This document shows, in pieces, positions 55,193-64,000 of a DNA stretch of 64,000 nucleotides (position 1 is its first letter; the number at the start of each line of letters is the position of its first letter). A model generated the notes under the pieces. The model ran no database searches. It was not told where the DNA came from and saw nothing but the letters and a program-made list of their open reading frames with translations. The stretch comes from Aliicoccus persicus (GTDB lineage: Bacteria; Bacillota; Bacilli; Staphylococcales; Salinicoccaceae), in the NCBI RefSeq assembly GCF_900110815.1, contig NZ_FOIT01000001.1, positions 626,307 through 690,306 on the forward strand. Direction: 5' to 3'. The translations under genes and the position numbers were made by a program.

Positions 55193-55603
55193 TTAGTTAT
55201 GCTTCGAGACATCGACCACACGATTGTTACGTGTGGATACGTCTGGCAACACTTGTTCTGATTGATTTGTTTCTACTTCTTCATCTTCAATGTTCTCATC
55301 TTCTGTTGTTAACGCTTCTTCTTTTGTTTCAGTCGCCACTTTAACAGGTGTATCAATATCAACATCCGTCTGTACAGCATCCGGTGTATCAATCGTACTT
55401 TCTGCTAACCTAAGCGGTGGTTCTGGAAGTGTTTTATCTTCTTGGTTCTTCTTGGTTAAGAAAAATAATGCGATAAATACGCCAACCATAGCACCAAGTA
55501 TAATACTGATTGTGAGATCTCTTGAAGAAGTTGAAACTTCATTCTCACCATTGACTTCCACCAAACTTCTATCCTTTTGAATGGCTGGGAGATTGTCAGT
55601 CAT
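55193..55603 (-). CDS. YtxH-like single-span membrane protein
   Basis: About 136 residues. A soluble N-terminal part (about 28 residues) is followed by one membrane helix (about 31-50, SIILGAMVGVFIALFFL) and a disordered, acidic Glu/Thr/Val-rich tail. The helix with Gly-rich start and following lysines resembles YtxH, and the place after ytxG agrees. The tail is unlike typical YtxH coiled coils. GTG (55606) and ATG (55603) are both possible starts. General stress role is known for the B. subtilis ytxGHJ operon. Confidence 0.7.
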   Translation of the reverse strand: MTDNLPAIQKDRSLVEVNGENEVSTSSRDLTISIILGAMVGVFIALFFLTKKNQEDKTLPEPPLRLAESTIDTPDAVQTDVDIDTPVKVATETKEEALTTEDENIEDEEVETNQSEQVLPDVSTRNNRVVDVSKHN

Positions 55604-55637
55604 CACGTCATCCCCTATTCTATAATGATGTAACTAT

Positions 55638-56099
55638 TTATTTTTCATCATTGTTATTCTGGCTTGCATAAGCTTTTTGTCTATCTTGACGAATTTTCCA
55701 CTTATCAAACAATTCCATTGCAACGTTAGACCATTGAACCACTTGTGAAATCTGATCTTCGTTTTGTGAAATATTTGTCGTGATAGAATGCGTTACTTTT
55801 TCAACAGAACTGTTTAAGTTATTCACTGTGCTACCGATGCCACTTACAGCTTCAACAACACCGTTTAACTTCTCAGATTTACCTTGGAAATCTTCCGCCA
55901 AACGATTCGTCTTGTGTAACAGATCCGTCGTTTCACGCGTGATACCTTGTACCTGTCCTTCCACACCGTTTAATGTTTTTGCGATGTGATCTAAATTTTT
56001 CTTAACTGATAGAAGTAGCATCACTAATCCCACACATAAAATGAGGAAAGCAAGTGCAGCTACACCAGCTGAAATGTATAAAATAATTTCCCAATCCAT
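55638..56099 (-). CDS. ytxG: DUF948 protein, YtxG-like
   Basis: A 153-residue protein with one N-terminal membrane helix (about 6-30) and a long helical part of methyl-accepting-protein type (KNLDHIAKTLNGVEGQVQGITRETTDLLHKTNRLAEDFQGK). This is DUF948; B. subtilis YtxG, also downstream of murC, is the reference. It is in the general stress regulon there. AGGTATTATT lies ahead of the ATG. The 66-bp gap to murC leaves room for a separate promoter. Confidence 0.88.
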   Translation of the reverse strand: MDWEIILYISAGVAALAFLILCVGLVMLLLSVKKNLDHIAKTLNGVEGQVQGITRETTDLLHKTNRLAEDFQGKSEKLNGVVEAVSGIGSTVNNLNSSVEKVTHSITTNISQNEDQISQVVQWSNVAMELFDKWKIRQDRQKAYASQNNNDEK

Positions 56100-56165
56100 A
56101 ATAATACCTCCATATTTTTATTTAAATTATATCCTAAATTTCAATATTTAAACTTAGTTGAAAAA

Positions 56166-57464
56166 TTAAATCACACTTTCAGTAAAAGCTTTTTCATATT
56201 TCTGGATATCGCCTGCACCCATGAAGATAATGACAGCATCTTTATACTGATGTAATGTCGACATATCATCCTCTTTTAAGAGCTGAGCGTTTTTCGTAAT
56301 CTTCACGAGATCCTCGCTCGTTAACATGCCACCTTCTTCGCGTGCTGATCCAAATATATCTAAAATATACACATCGTCTGACTCTGCGAGTGCCTCTGCA
56401 AATTCTTTTAAAAATGCTTCGGTTCTAGAGAATGTATGCGGTTGAAACACAGATACAATGTGCTTATCCGGATATTTTTTTCGGGCTGTTTCCAGCGTTG
56501 CTTTGATTTCAGTCGGGTGATGTGCATAGTCATCGACTAAAACAAGATCATCCACATGTGTTTCAGTGAAGCGACGTTTAACGCCTTTATATGTCATAAA
56601 CGCAGCCTTTGTGTTTTCTACATTTAAGTCTTCCAAATAACACACCGTAATCACCGCCAGGGCATTAAGTACATGGTGGTCACCAAACAGTGGAATTGTA
56701 AATGTTTCATAAAACTCACCTTTAATATGGACGTCGAATACAGTCCCTTCTGTCGTGACTGATACATTTGATGCAACGACGTCAAACCGTTCATCAAAGC
56801 CGTATAACCATACATCCTGTGAAAGATTCATCGCTTCTACGTGTGCATCTCCACCATAGGCGACGACAGTCTTCGATTGATTTGCCATCTGAGTGAATGC
56901 ATCGATGACATCTTGTAAATCTTTAAAATAATCTGGGTGATCAAAATCAATATTCGTAATGATTGCATAATCTGGGTGGTAACTTAAAAAGTGACGCTTA
57001 TATTCACATGACTCATAGACAAAGTGTGTGCTTAAATCAACACCCACACCAGTGCCGTCACCAATTAAATATGTCGTCTTACTATTGCCATTCATCACAT
57101 GTGACAACAGGCCTGTCGTCGATGTTTTACCGTGGGCACCACTGACTCCGATGGACACATATTCTTTCATAAATTCCGCTAAAAACTTATGGTATCGAAT
57201 GACTTCGAGGTTCAGTTCACGCGCGCGTTTTATCTCCATGTGTTCATCGTTAAAAGCATTGCCTGCAATGTAAACATAGCCTTCTTTTATATTTTCAGCA
57301 TCAAAGGGGAGAATCGTAATGTTCTTCTCACGCAATTGGAATTCTGTGAAAACGACACTTTCAATATCTGAACCTTGTACTTCATGTCCAAGTCCATGTA
57401 ATATTTGTGCAAGTGCGCTCATTCCAGCCCCTTTTATACCGATAAAATGAAATTTCTTCTTCAT
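56166..57464 (-). CDS. murC: UDP-N-acetylmuramate-L-alanine ligase
   Basis: Adds the first amino acid of the peptidoglycan stem. It has 432 residues (S. aureus 437). The N-terminal UDP-binding motif is [16 protein letters not shown], the ATP site [15 protein letters not shown] (residues ~108-122), then [12 protein letters not shown] and the C-terminal [14 protein letters not shown]. It starts 15 bp after the SftA-like gene, in the same transcription unit, as in B. subtilis. Confidence 0.97.
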   Translation of the reverse strand: MKKKFHFIGIKGAGMSALAQILHGLGHEVQGSDIESVVFTEFQLREKNITILPFDAENIKEGYVYIAGNAFNDEHMEIKRARELNLEVIRYHKFLAEFMKEYVSIGVSGAHGKTSTTGLLSHVMNGNSKTTYLIGDGTGVGVDLSTHFVYESCEYKRHFLSYHPDYAIITNIDFDHPDYFKDLQDVIDAFTQMANQSKTVVAYGGDAHVEAMNLSQDVWLYGFDERFDVVASNVSVTTEGTVFDVHIKGEFYETFTIPLFGDHHVLNALAVITVCYLEDLNVENTKAAFMTYKGVKRRFTETHVDDLVLVDDYAHHPTEIKATLETARKKYPDKHIVSVFQPHTFSRTEAFLKEFAEALAESDDVYILDIFGSAREEGGMLTSEDLVKITKNAQLLKEDDMSTLHQYKDAVIIFMGAGDIQKYEKAFTESVI

Positions 57465-57479
57465 TTCTTTCCACCATCT

Positions 57480-59198
57480 TTATGTCAGATTTGCTTCTTT
57501 AATATGCGTGATTACGTCTTTAAGTGTGCTCTGTGTTACCGTACCAAGCGTTATGCGTGTCGGTTTAGATGTTGTTGGTAACTGTATCAAACAATCCGCG
57601 TAATATTGTGATAACTCTTCTGCACCATTCATGATCCGATGTTGTGGATCTAAAAATGTAATACGTGTTTGCATCAATCTAAGTAGTTCAAAACGTAAAT
57701 CATAAGAAATATCTGATTGTTTCACGATGCAATGAATACCGTATGCCTTACCCTTTTGTAACAACTGTTGTAGTGCACTGTACGCATATTTATTTTTTTC
57801 TTTTAAAATTGTATGTAAGTCATCGATGACAACAACGATGATACTTTTTCTTAGATGCGGGCTCAATCGTTGATTTAGACTTTGAATGTTGCGAACATGC
57901 ACACGCCTAAACTGATTTTGTCGCTCAATGAGCTCGGCTAATATAGAATCAAACGCGTCATCATCAGTGATTTCTTTATGTGTATCAAATGAATATGGTA
58001 AATCCACATATTGTTGATAACGTCTTTTTTCAGTGATAAAATGCGTTTGCACTTCAAGTGGTGTGTGGTTCATCATCAATGATAATAAAATACTATTTAT
58101 GATTAACTTCGTTGAATCGACACGACCCCCATAGATTAACATATGGCCAGCTTTTGTCAGTTGGAAGGAGCACATCTTATCTTCAATTGTTTTACCAATT
58201 GCGACTTTAAAGTCATTTTTTCTCATCTTCAAACTACTCGTATTGAACAAAGTACTGAATGTAATGATGTTCTTTTTTGTCAATGGAACTTCTAGATTGA
58301 TAATACCTGAGTTTAAGTTCTCTGTCGTAATTCGAACATGCATGTCCTCTAGATATGGTTTCAATAATGTCTGTAATTGATTGAGTTGACCGATTCTTAA
58401 ATTTACTTTTACCTTTAACTTATAACTTCCAAACATACCATTTGAAACATAATTCAATATATCTATCGGAATATTGATATGATTAAAGGCATTGATAATA
58501 CGCTCTGTTATTTTAGGGTCCTCAAGATCATAATTCGTGTTTTGGGGCGCGCCTAATAAGTAGAGCGATGGGTATGAAAAACGTGGTCCAACGCGCTTTT
58601 TTTCAGACGTTGTTTGCTTTTTTTGGACTGGCTTTTGTACATCTGATTTTGAAGTCTTTTGTTCGTTAGAAACATTGATTGGGCTGAGTGGTGTAATTAA
58701 GCTGAGTTGCTCTGTCCCTTTCGTATGCTTACCTTTTTCGGTATCTAAAAACACTGCAGATGTTGGACTCGATGCCAAGCGTTGATTATGGAGCAGACGC
58801 TGCCTTTCCTTTACTGCTTGTTTCTTTTTTTCTTTGCGCACACGTTCTCTTTTAATCTCTTCAACGATTGAAGAGCGATAGCCACCATCTCTTGGTGGCT
58901 GATTTGTTAATTCTGCGGGTGTTCTGTTTGGTTTTTTCGTACCATGAATTGCTGAAGGAATATCGCGGGCTTTTCGAATGGTATAACTCGAAGACTTATT
59001 TTCAACATAAGTCTGTTTTGTTGACTTACGATTTTCACGCTGCATTAAGCGACCCGTACTCTCACTTTGTGATTGCGCATCACTTGGTGTCAAATTCGGA
59101 TCTGCTTTTAATTTTTCATAATCAAATACAGTCTGTGACTTATCTGTTTTCTTACTGTACATCTCTTCAGATGTACGTGGTCTTCTCTGTCTACTCAT
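57480..59198 (-). CDS. Degenerate SftA/FtsK-like protein with broken Walker motifs
   Basis: The gene holds the position of sftA (ytpS) between ytpR and murC. The 572-residue product has a long basic, low-complexity N-terminus (about 1-200), a recognisable FtsK alpha domain (about 205-320, YPSLYLLGAPQN), and a beta (ATPase) domain that aligns along its length with SftA. Walker A is GGRVDSTKL instead of GATGSGKS: Lys remains but the last Gly and Ser/Thr are lost. Walker B is VVVIDDL (usual VVVIDEL), LATQRPS became IVKQSDI, and the GGAEKLLGxGDM segment is decayed. There is no gamma winged helix. The frame is intact over 572 codons, so it is not a simple pseudogene; ATP-driven DNA pumping is unlikely. 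B. subtilis SftA is 952 residues. Confidence 0.8.
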   Translation of the reverse strand: MSRQRRPRTSEEMYSKKTDKSQTVFDYEKLKADPNLTPSDAQSQSESTGRLMQRENRKSTKQTYVENKSSSYTIRKARDIPSAIHGTKKPNRTPAELTNQPPRDGGYRSSIVEEIKRERVRKEKKKQAVKERQRLLHNQRLASSPTSAVFLDTEKGKHTKGTEQLSLITPLSPINVSNEQKTSKSDVQKPVQKKQTTSEKKRVGPRFSYPSLYLLGAPQNTNYDLEDPKITERIINAFNHINIPIDILNYVSNGMFGSYKLKVKVNLRIGQLNQLQTLLKPYLEDMHVRITTENLNSGIINLEVPLTKKNIITFSTLFNTSSLKMRKNDFKVAIGKTIEDKMCSFQLTKAGHMLIYGGRVDSTKLIINSILLSLMMNHTPLEVQTHFITEKRRYQQYVDLPYSFDTHKEITDDDAFDSILAELIERQNQFRRVHVRNIQSLNQRLSPHLRKSIIVVVIDDLHTILKEKNKYAYSALQQLLQKGKAYGIHCIVKQSDISYDLRFELLRLMQTRITFLDPQHRIMNGAEELSQYYADCLIQLPTTSKPTRITLGTVTQSTLKDVITHIKEANLT

Positions 59199-59213
59199 TC
59201 TTTTACCCCCCCG

Positions 59214-59798
59214 TTACAAGTTAAATTCGTCTCCAATTTTTCCATCATCCAAAACGTAAATACCTTTTGCACCACTGTGAGGTAATCCTAATTCTTTTTT
59301 TGAACATATCATACCATTTGACGCGACACCGCGTAACTCTGACGGTTTAATATATAAACCATCTGGCATAAATGCACCGACTTTTGCAACAACAACTTTT
59401 TGATTTTTATCGACGTTTGGTGCACCACAAACGATTTGTAGCACTTCTGTCCCTACATCTACTTTTGTCACTTGTAAGTGATCTGAATCTGGATGCGGCT
59501 CAATTTCATCCACATGACCAATGACAAATTTATGGGTAAGATCTGGAGAAATTTCTTCAATACCATGTTTGTCAAGCAGGTTATTTATCGTGTTTACTGT
59601 TTGCTCATCCGCTCGTATATGTTCAAATGAATCAATTCCGAGTGACTGATGTGCATTAAAAATATTTAATCCGACAATCTCATCATTTTCTTTAATCACT
59701 GTTATATTCTCATGATTTTCGTAAACAGGATGATCCGATGGTTTTAATGTCACAAACAAACAATCATTGTCCATATATTCGTTAAATGTTAACTTCAT
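59214..59798 (-). CDS. ytpR: YtpR-like tRNA-binding domain protein
   Basis: A 194-residue protein with an N-terminal DUF4479 part (about 1-85) and a C-terminal tRNA-binding OB fold (about 90-190; [52 protein letters not shown]) like that at the front of PheT. Its start follows the ytpQ stop at once (TAAATG). Stand-alone proteins of this kind are common in Bacilli; the RNA partner is unknown. Confidence 0.92.
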   Translation of the reverse strand: MKLTFNEYMDNDCLFVTLKPSDHPVYENHENITVIKENDEIVGLNIFNAHQSLGIDSFEHIRADEQTVNTINNLLDKHGIEEISPDLTHKFVIGHVDEIEPHPDSDHLQVTKVDVGTEVLQIVCGAPNVDKNQKVVVAKVGAFMPDGLYIKPSELRGVASNGMICSKKELGLPHSGAKGIYVLDDGKIGDEFNL

Positions 59799-60608
59799 TT
59801 ACTTATCCTTCTTTTTGTTATGTTTTTGTTTTCCTAATATAAACACCGGTTGAAGGCGTTTGTCTTGATAACTAAATGTCAGGGATGTAATCGGTGTCAA
59901 TCCTTCTGCGAAGTATTGCATCATCATCTGAGCCATGACATCATAACCGACAGAATTTCTCACATCTACGATAATTAATACATCTTGGTGAGGTAACCCA
60001 ACAAGCATCTCACCTTCTATTCTATCATGAAAATCATTTAAGAATTCTTCATTTAAAATTCGTGTTGCATCATAACCATCATTGTGATTGATAAAGTAAA
60101 AAACATTCTCTTGAATCACCTGCTGATTTTTAATTTCGACTGGTAACTGTTTGAGCTCTCGCTCCGCAATTACTTTCATTTCACCAACTGATAAGTTCAT
60201 CGTTTTAAGCAACGCTTCATCAATCAGACGATAGCTGTTATCAAAATCGACCGCATAGTAAATGTTTGTCTCTGCCGTATGTTCATCATAGACAAACGCA
60301 TCACCCTTTTTCGTTTCCTTGAAAAAACTCGTCGAACGAACGACGGGCAAAATCTTTGCATTTTGTTCGATTGTTTCTTTACCCATGCGCGTCAGTGATT
60401 CATCTAAATAATAGACGATTTCATCGAGCAATGACTCGTCCTTGCTCGATTTTGTCAGTAATTTGTTCAAATCAACTGAAACGCCTTGTTTATTATCAAG
60501 GCGCTCAATTCGTAATGATTCAGCTTCACGGTCAAATTTGTATTCAAAATCATCACGCGTTTCATTCAAGCGTTCAATAATTTTATCTCTCAGTTGAAAA
60601 ACATTCAT
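59799..60608 (-). CDS. ytpQ: DUF1444 protein, YtpQ-like
   Basis: A 269-residue cytoplasmic protein of the DUF1444 / UPF0354 family, function unknown. Helical first 90 residues, then an alpha/beta part (ILPVVRSTSFFKE, YAVDFDNSYRLIDEALL, VLIIVDVRNSVGYDVMAQMMMQYFAEGLTPITSLTF). Ends with a basic tail. It is coupled directly to ytpR and sits 15 bp after the IIC-like gene. The pairing ytpQ-ytpR is conserved in Bacilli. Confidence 0.9.
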   Translation of the reverse strand: MNVFQLRDKIIERLNETRDDFEYKFDREAESLRIERLDNKQGVSVDLNKLLTKSSKDESLLDEIVYYLDESLTRMGKETIEQNAKILPVVRSTSFFKETKKGDAFVYDEHTAETNIYYAVDFDNSYRLIDEALLKTMNLSVGEMKVIAERELKQLPVEIKNQQVIQENVFYFINHNDGYDATRILNEEFLNDFHDRIEGEMLVGLPHQDVLIIVDVRNSVGYDVMAQMMMQYFAEGLTPITSLTFSYQDKRLQPVFILGKQKHNKKKDK

Positions 60609-60623
60609 TTTGAAACCCCCACA

Positions 60624-61616
60624 CTACTTTTCTCCAATACGTAACTTTTGATCACCTGGCTTGATTAAAGACAAGCGTGTCATCACATAATAGAATAACA
60701 AAGTAACGACCGCTGGCAAAACAATCTGGAATATGAGGATAAGCATAAACACTTCAAAATTTGCTCCCATCGTTTCAATGGTCATAATTTGGCCGACAAA
60801 ACCACTCGTCCCCATACCAGCACCTGCTGCATTCGTTTCCATCGGGAAAAACACGGTCATGATCGGTGCGATAACCGCACTCGCTAACACAGGTGGTACG
60901 ATGATGAATGGATTCAATATGATGTTCGGAACGAGTAACATTGACGTTCCAACACCGATTGAAATGAGCCCAGAGAATCCATTGTCCTTATATGCTGTAA
61001 CTGCTAGCCCAACCATATGACAACAACAGCCGATGAGTGCAGCACCTGCTGCAATACCGCTAATATCTAACATCAGTGCTAATGCTGCGCTGGATAGCGG
61101 TGCTGTCAAGACGATACCGAAGACCACGGCAACGAGCATCCCCATTATGAATGGTTGTTGTTCAGTCGCATACATGATGAATTGACCGATACTTGTCATA
61201 AAATCACCGATTACAGGGCCTATCAGTTTTCCGACAAAATACCCGATAATAATTGTTAAAAACGGCGTCAAAATAATATCTAACTTCGTTCTTGAGGCAT
61301 AAAGTCGAGCAATTTCAATCGTTATGACAGATGCAACGAAACTTCCTGCAACACCACCGAGATCATATGCTGCGTGACTGATAACTAAGACAGAAAAAAG
61401 CACCAAAGGCGGTGCTTTTAATCCATAGGCGATGGCAGCACCAATCGCTGCCCCCGTTAATGCCATGGTAAAATTACCGATATCTACTAATCCGGATAAG
61501 CCCTCTACATATGTACCTAAAGTTCTAATAATTAATCCGATGATTAACGATGAAAATAAACCGAGCGCCATAAAACTCATGCCATCTATAAACCAACGAT
61601 GCAACCATTTTTTCAT
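60624..61616 (-). CDS. PTS IIC-like membrane protein
   Basis: A 330-residue protein with about nine to ten membrane segments, rich in Gly/Ala. It belongs to the PTS_EIIC_2 type group (phrases GNFTMALTGAAIGAAIAYGLKAPPLVLFS, AAGAALIGCCCHMVGLAVTAYKDNG, PMETNAAGAGMGTSGFVGQI). No IIA, IIB or phosphorylation-site domains are nearby, so it may be a transporter that does not use the PTS. It starts 6 bp after ytoP. In B. subtilis a thioredoxin-like gene (ytpP) lies in this interval instead. Confidence 0.82.
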   Translation of the reverse strand: MKKWLHRWFIDGMSFMALGLFSSLIIGLIIRTLGTYVEGLSGLVDIGNFTMALTGAAIGAAIAYGLKAPPLVLFSVLVISHAAYDLGGVAGSFVASVITIEIARLYASRTKLDIILTPFLTIIIGYFVGKLIGPVIGDFMTSIGQFIMYATEQQPFIMGMLVAVVFGIVLTAPLSSAALALMLDISGIAAGAALIGCCCHMVGLAVTAYKDNGFSGLISIGVGTSMLLVPNIILNPFIIVPPVLASAVIAPIMTVFFPMETNAAGAGMGTSGFVGQIMTIETMGANFEVFMLILIFQIVLPAVVTLLFYYVMTRLSLIKPGDQKLRIGEK

Positions 61617-61622
61617 CTATTC

Positions 61623-62696
61623 TTACCCTCTAAGTTCCTTAAGTTTGTCTTCATTTATACCACGAATCAATTGTTCTAACATTGATTTTGCTGCGAGATA
61701 GTCATCTGTATTTAACACAGAATGACTCGTATGAATGTATCGTGCAACAACACCAACTACCGCACTGACGACACCATTACCTGAAAGATGAATGCTACCT
61801 GCATCTGTTCCACCTGGAGATTGGAAATATTGGTGTTTAATATCATGTGTCTTTGCTGTTTCTAATAGATAATCACGCATCGGTTTAGAAAGAATCATTG
61901 TGCGGTCAATAATACGCACGAGTGTACCTTCTCCGAGTTTTCCAATGTCTTGATCAGATCCCGTTAAGTCATTTGCCGGTGAACAATCCACTGCAAAAGC
62001 AACGTCCGGTTCAATCATATTCGCTGCTGTCTTCGCACCGCGTAAACCGACTTCTTCCTGCACAGTTGCACCGATGTATAAGTCGCAGTCGAGTTCAACA
62101 TCTTTTAATGCTTCTAACGTTTCAATTGCAATTAAACAACCATATCTATTGTCCCAAGCTTTTGCTAAAATCTTTTTAGGGTTTTCTAGCACTTCAAAGT
62201 TTACAGCCGGCACCATTGAATCGCCAACTTGAATCCCCATCTCTTCGACTTCTTCTTTTGAGCTCGCACCGACATCTAACAGCATATCTTTGATTTCAGT
62301 TTTTGAAGTATCTCCTTTTCTGAAATGTACGGGCACACTACCTATAACACCAGTGATTTCTTTATTTTCACTCGTGCGTACTTTGAAGCGTTGTGCAAGT
62401 AGCACGTCAGTTGGCCAGCCACCCAGTGGTTGAAACTTTAATAATCCTTGCTTTGTAATTTGTGTAATCATAAAGCCGACTTCGTCCATGTGACCAGCAA
62501 CCATTACCTTCGGTGCATTTTCTTTTTTAGAGCGTTTTACTGCAAAAATTCCGCCAAGTCCGTCTTGTATCACTTCGTCACTTAATTTCTCAAGTTCTTC
62601 ACGCATATATTTACGAACCTGATCCTCAAAACCTGGGGCACCATGTAATTCTGTTAATGTTTTCATTCTTGTCATTGTTTTTTCAGATAAACTCAT
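61623..62696 (-). CDS. ytoP: M42 family aminopeptidase, YtoP-like
   Basis: A metal-dependent glutamyl/leucyl aminopeptidase of 357 residues. Metal and catalytic motifs are VAGHMDEVGFMI, AWDNRYGCLIAIE, TVQEEVGLRGAKTAA (catalytic Glu pair), VAFAVDCSPAND and RYIHTSHSVLN. These enzymes form large tetrahedral 12-mers that trim peptides from the proteasome-like proteases. It is divergent from the ytzB-like gene, as in B. subtilis, and heads the run down to murC. Confidence 0.95.
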   Translation of the reverse strand: MSLSEKTMTRMKTLTELHGAPGFEDQVRKYMREELEKLSDEVIQDGLGGIFAVKRSKKENAPKVMVAGHMDEVGFMITQITKQGLLKFQPLGGWPTDVLLAQRFKVRTSENKEITGVIGSVPVHFRKGDTSKTEIKDMLLDVGASSKEEVEEMGIQVGDSMVPAVNFEVLENPKKILAKAWDNRYGCLIAIETLEALKDVELDCDLYIGATVQEEVGLRGAKTAANMIEPDVAFAVDCSPANDLTGSDQDIGKLGEGTLVRIIDRTMILSKPMRDYLLETAKTHDIKHQYFQSPGGTDAGSIHLSGNGVVSAVVGVVARYIHTSHSVLNTDDYLAAKSMLEQLIRGINEDKLKELRG

Positions 62697-62763
62697 TGTC
62701 TTGTTACTCCTCGTATTATATATATTTTTTGTGGTAAACTATTATTGAATAGGGGGTAAAGAT

Positions 62764-63063
62764 ATGAATAAAAAATCAGTAATTTTCGTACTCACATTAA
62801 GTATTATTGCGATTCCACTTGCATTGTGGTTAACCATCTATAGAAAAGTGAATCCACAAGTGATTGTTGACAACCTGCATCATATGTTCGATGACGTTAC
62901 ATTCGTTTCATTGAATTACGACTTAAAGGTGACTGAACTTCTTGGCATTAATTCCAAAGTGTACAGTGGTGTCGTACATACGAAACATCAAGATAAAATA
63001 TCTGAGTATGCATTTTTAGCAAATGCTTATACTGGAGAAATCATAGAGATTACGGAGACGTAA
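62764..63063 (+). CDS. YtzB-like PepSY-type membrane protein
   Basis: A 99-residue protein with an N-terminal membrane segment (about 5-25) and a short extracellular domain resembling one PepSY unit, ending AYTGEIIEITE (typical DAxTGEIL closing strand). Position divergent from ytoP matches ytzB of B. subtilis. GGGGG lies seven bases before the ATG. The 3' end overlaps the convergent aminotransferase gene by 14 bp. Confidence 0.82.
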   Translation: MNKKSVIFVLTLSIIAIPLALWLTIYRKVNPQVIVDNLHHMFDDVTFVSLNYDLKVTELLGINSKVYSGVVHTKHQDKISEYAFLANAYTGEIIEITET

Positions 63064-63071
63064 TCTCTTTT
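63045..63071. terminator. Bidirectional terminator over two overlapping stops
   Basis: AGAGATTACG (63045-63054) pairs exactly with CGTAATCTCT (63059-63068) around GAGA, a GNRA tetraloop on the plus strand, then TTT. Stops of both convergent genes (63061-63063 plus, 63050-63052 minus) are in the hairpin. Confidence 0.65.
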
Positions 63072-64000
63072 AAATGTTCAAAACTCTTCTTCAACGCTTC
63101 TAATCCTTCAAGTAAATAATCCCGTCTCGTTGCGACGTTTAGTCGAATCCATTGATCGCTCGATTCACCATAAATATGGCCCGGAGAAATCGCGACATTA
63201 CCGACCTCAATCAATGCTTTTTGAACATCTTCACCCGTAAATCCGACCTGTTCGAAAGATATCCAAGCTAGGTATGTTGAATTCGGCACTTCAAACGATA
63301 GCGTTTCTGATAAATGCTCATCTATAAATGATTTGACAAGCTTCATATTGTCTTCAATATACGCATTTAAAGCATCAACCCACTCCGCACTATCATAATA
63401 AGCGCCTTGCAATGCAGCAAGCGTCAAGCTGTTCTCAGTAATGATATTAAGCTCTTTTTTAATACGCTGATCATATGATTCTTTCAATGCTTTATGTTTT
63501 GTTAAATAGTAGCCAAACGGCAAGCTTGCCAAGTTAAATGTTTTTCCCAAGCCGCTGACGACGATGAATGGATCATTTTTGTCAAACTGTTTAAACATCG
63601 AAGAAAAGTCAACATTTCTTACAAAGTCCATATGTATTTCATCACTGATTAACTGTACATTATTGCGCTTACATATGTCGTAAATCTTCTTATTTTCATC
63701 CGCTGTCCAAACCTTCCCTGTCGGGTTGTGTGGATTGCAATGTACATAGATTTTCGTCTTTTCATCTTTACACAGTGATTCAAACTGATCAAAGTCGAGT
63801 TCAAAACCATTTTCTGTCTTCGATAAAGGACATTCTAGGCGATTGCGATTATTATTTTCGATAAGGTTTAAAAACCCATTATACGATGGAGATGTAATTA
63901 AGATCGAGTCTCCAACATCTGAATATCTCTCCATATATTCTCTGATAACAAATAGAACGGTTGGACTTGATCCGATATAATAACCATCTAGATCTATATT
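63050..64000 (-). CDS. PatB/MalY-type aminotransferase or C-S lyase (5' end outside window)
   Basis: Fold-type I PLP enzyme. The frame stays open to the window edge; the 22 codons before the ATG at 63934 read in-frame protein (GYYIGSSPTVLFVIREY), which fits the family, so the true start lies beyond 64000. Motifs are HCNPHNPTGKVW (Asn), QLISDEIHMDF (Asp) and the PLP-binding Lys in VVSGLGKTFNLASLPFGY, and a late Arg in WIRLNVATRR. These are close to cystathionine beta-lyase PatB and MalY. It likely releases sulfide from cystathionine or related thioethers. Confidence 0.9.
   Translation of the reverse strand, partial: NIDLDGYYIGSSPTVLFVIREYMERYSDVGDSILITSPSYNGFLNLIENNNRNRLECPLSKTENGFELDFDQFESLCKDEKTKIYVHCNPHNPTGKVWTADENKKIYDICKRNNVQLISDEIHMDFVRNVDFSSMFKQFDKNDPFIVVSGLGKTFNLASLPFGYYLTKHKALKESYDQRIKKELNIITENSLTLAALQGAYYDSAEWVDALNAYIEDNMKLVKSFIDEHLSETLSFEVPNSTYLAWISFEQVGFTGEDVQKALIEVGNVAISPGHIYGESSDQWIRLNVATRRDYLLEGLEALKKSFEHLKEITSP

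Overview
The window is a contiguous, AT-rich, low-GC Gram-positive chromosome segment. Its gene order is that of the Staphylococcaceae: citZ-icd, pfkA-pyk, accDA, dnaE, ald, usp, ackA, tpx, sppA, thiI, ezrA, rpsD, tyrS, fhs, acsA, acuA, acuC, ccpA, murC. Several details point away from Staphylococcus itself and toward a relative such as Jeotgalicoccus, Salinicoccus or Nosocomiicoccus: a complete acuABC set, a YtdI-type NAD kinase, a 41-bp repeat array, and a shortened SftA-like gene. The genus is inference. Most of the window is core metabolism. No phage, transposon, CRISPR array, rRNA or tRNA gene was seen.

Layout. 1-640 has no convincing gene; it holds two hairpin units and two adjacent arrays that both repeat every 41 bp. 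0.6-8.8 kb (minus strand) carries central carbon and lipid entry: icd, citZ, an acidic lipoprotein, pyk, pfkA, accA, accD. dnaE and nrnA follow. 13-16 kb holds small membrane and regulatory genes, with an unknown 193-codon gene where pepQ would be expected from Staphylococcus. 16-28 kb holds ald, usp, ackA, a methyltransferase, tpx, an RDD protein, sppA, a NAD kinase, thiI with its cysteine desulfurase, ezrA and an fRMsr gene. rpsD follows with a long leader and a strong promoter.

28-43 kb is the more variable part: an LCP wall enzyme, two orphan small genes, an M20 amidohydrolase, a GNAT, a histidine phosphatase, a Bce/Gra-type two-component plus ABC-transporter module led by a DUF418 membrane protein, an M19 dipeptidase divergent from a YjiH-type membrane protein, and a LemA/TPM pair. 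43-54 kb holds tyrS with a tyrosine T-box, a class A PBP, fhs, and acsA divergent from acuABC. 54-64 kb runs ytoP, a PTS-IIC-like gene, ytpQ, ytpR, a degenerate SftA/FtsK-like gene, murC, ytxG, ytxH and ccpA on the minus strand. A PatB-like aminotransferase is cut by the window end.

Functional themes. Acetate is handled from both sides: AckA interconverts acetyl phosphate and acetate, AcsA reclaims acetate, AcuA and AcuC would switch AcsA by acetylation, and CcpA lies next door. The citZ promoter carries an ATAA-N7-TTAT box of the CcpC/CcpE kind. The Bce/Gra-type module has a TGACA-N4-TGTCA dyad upstream of the transporter promoter, matching the known operator logic of such systems. I see no clearly new multi-gene system. 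The strongest unusual signals are the degenerate SftA/FtsK-like protein with broken Walker motifs, the paired 41-bp arrays, the DUF418-linked Bce/Gra module, and the overlapping divergent promoters of acsA and acuABC.
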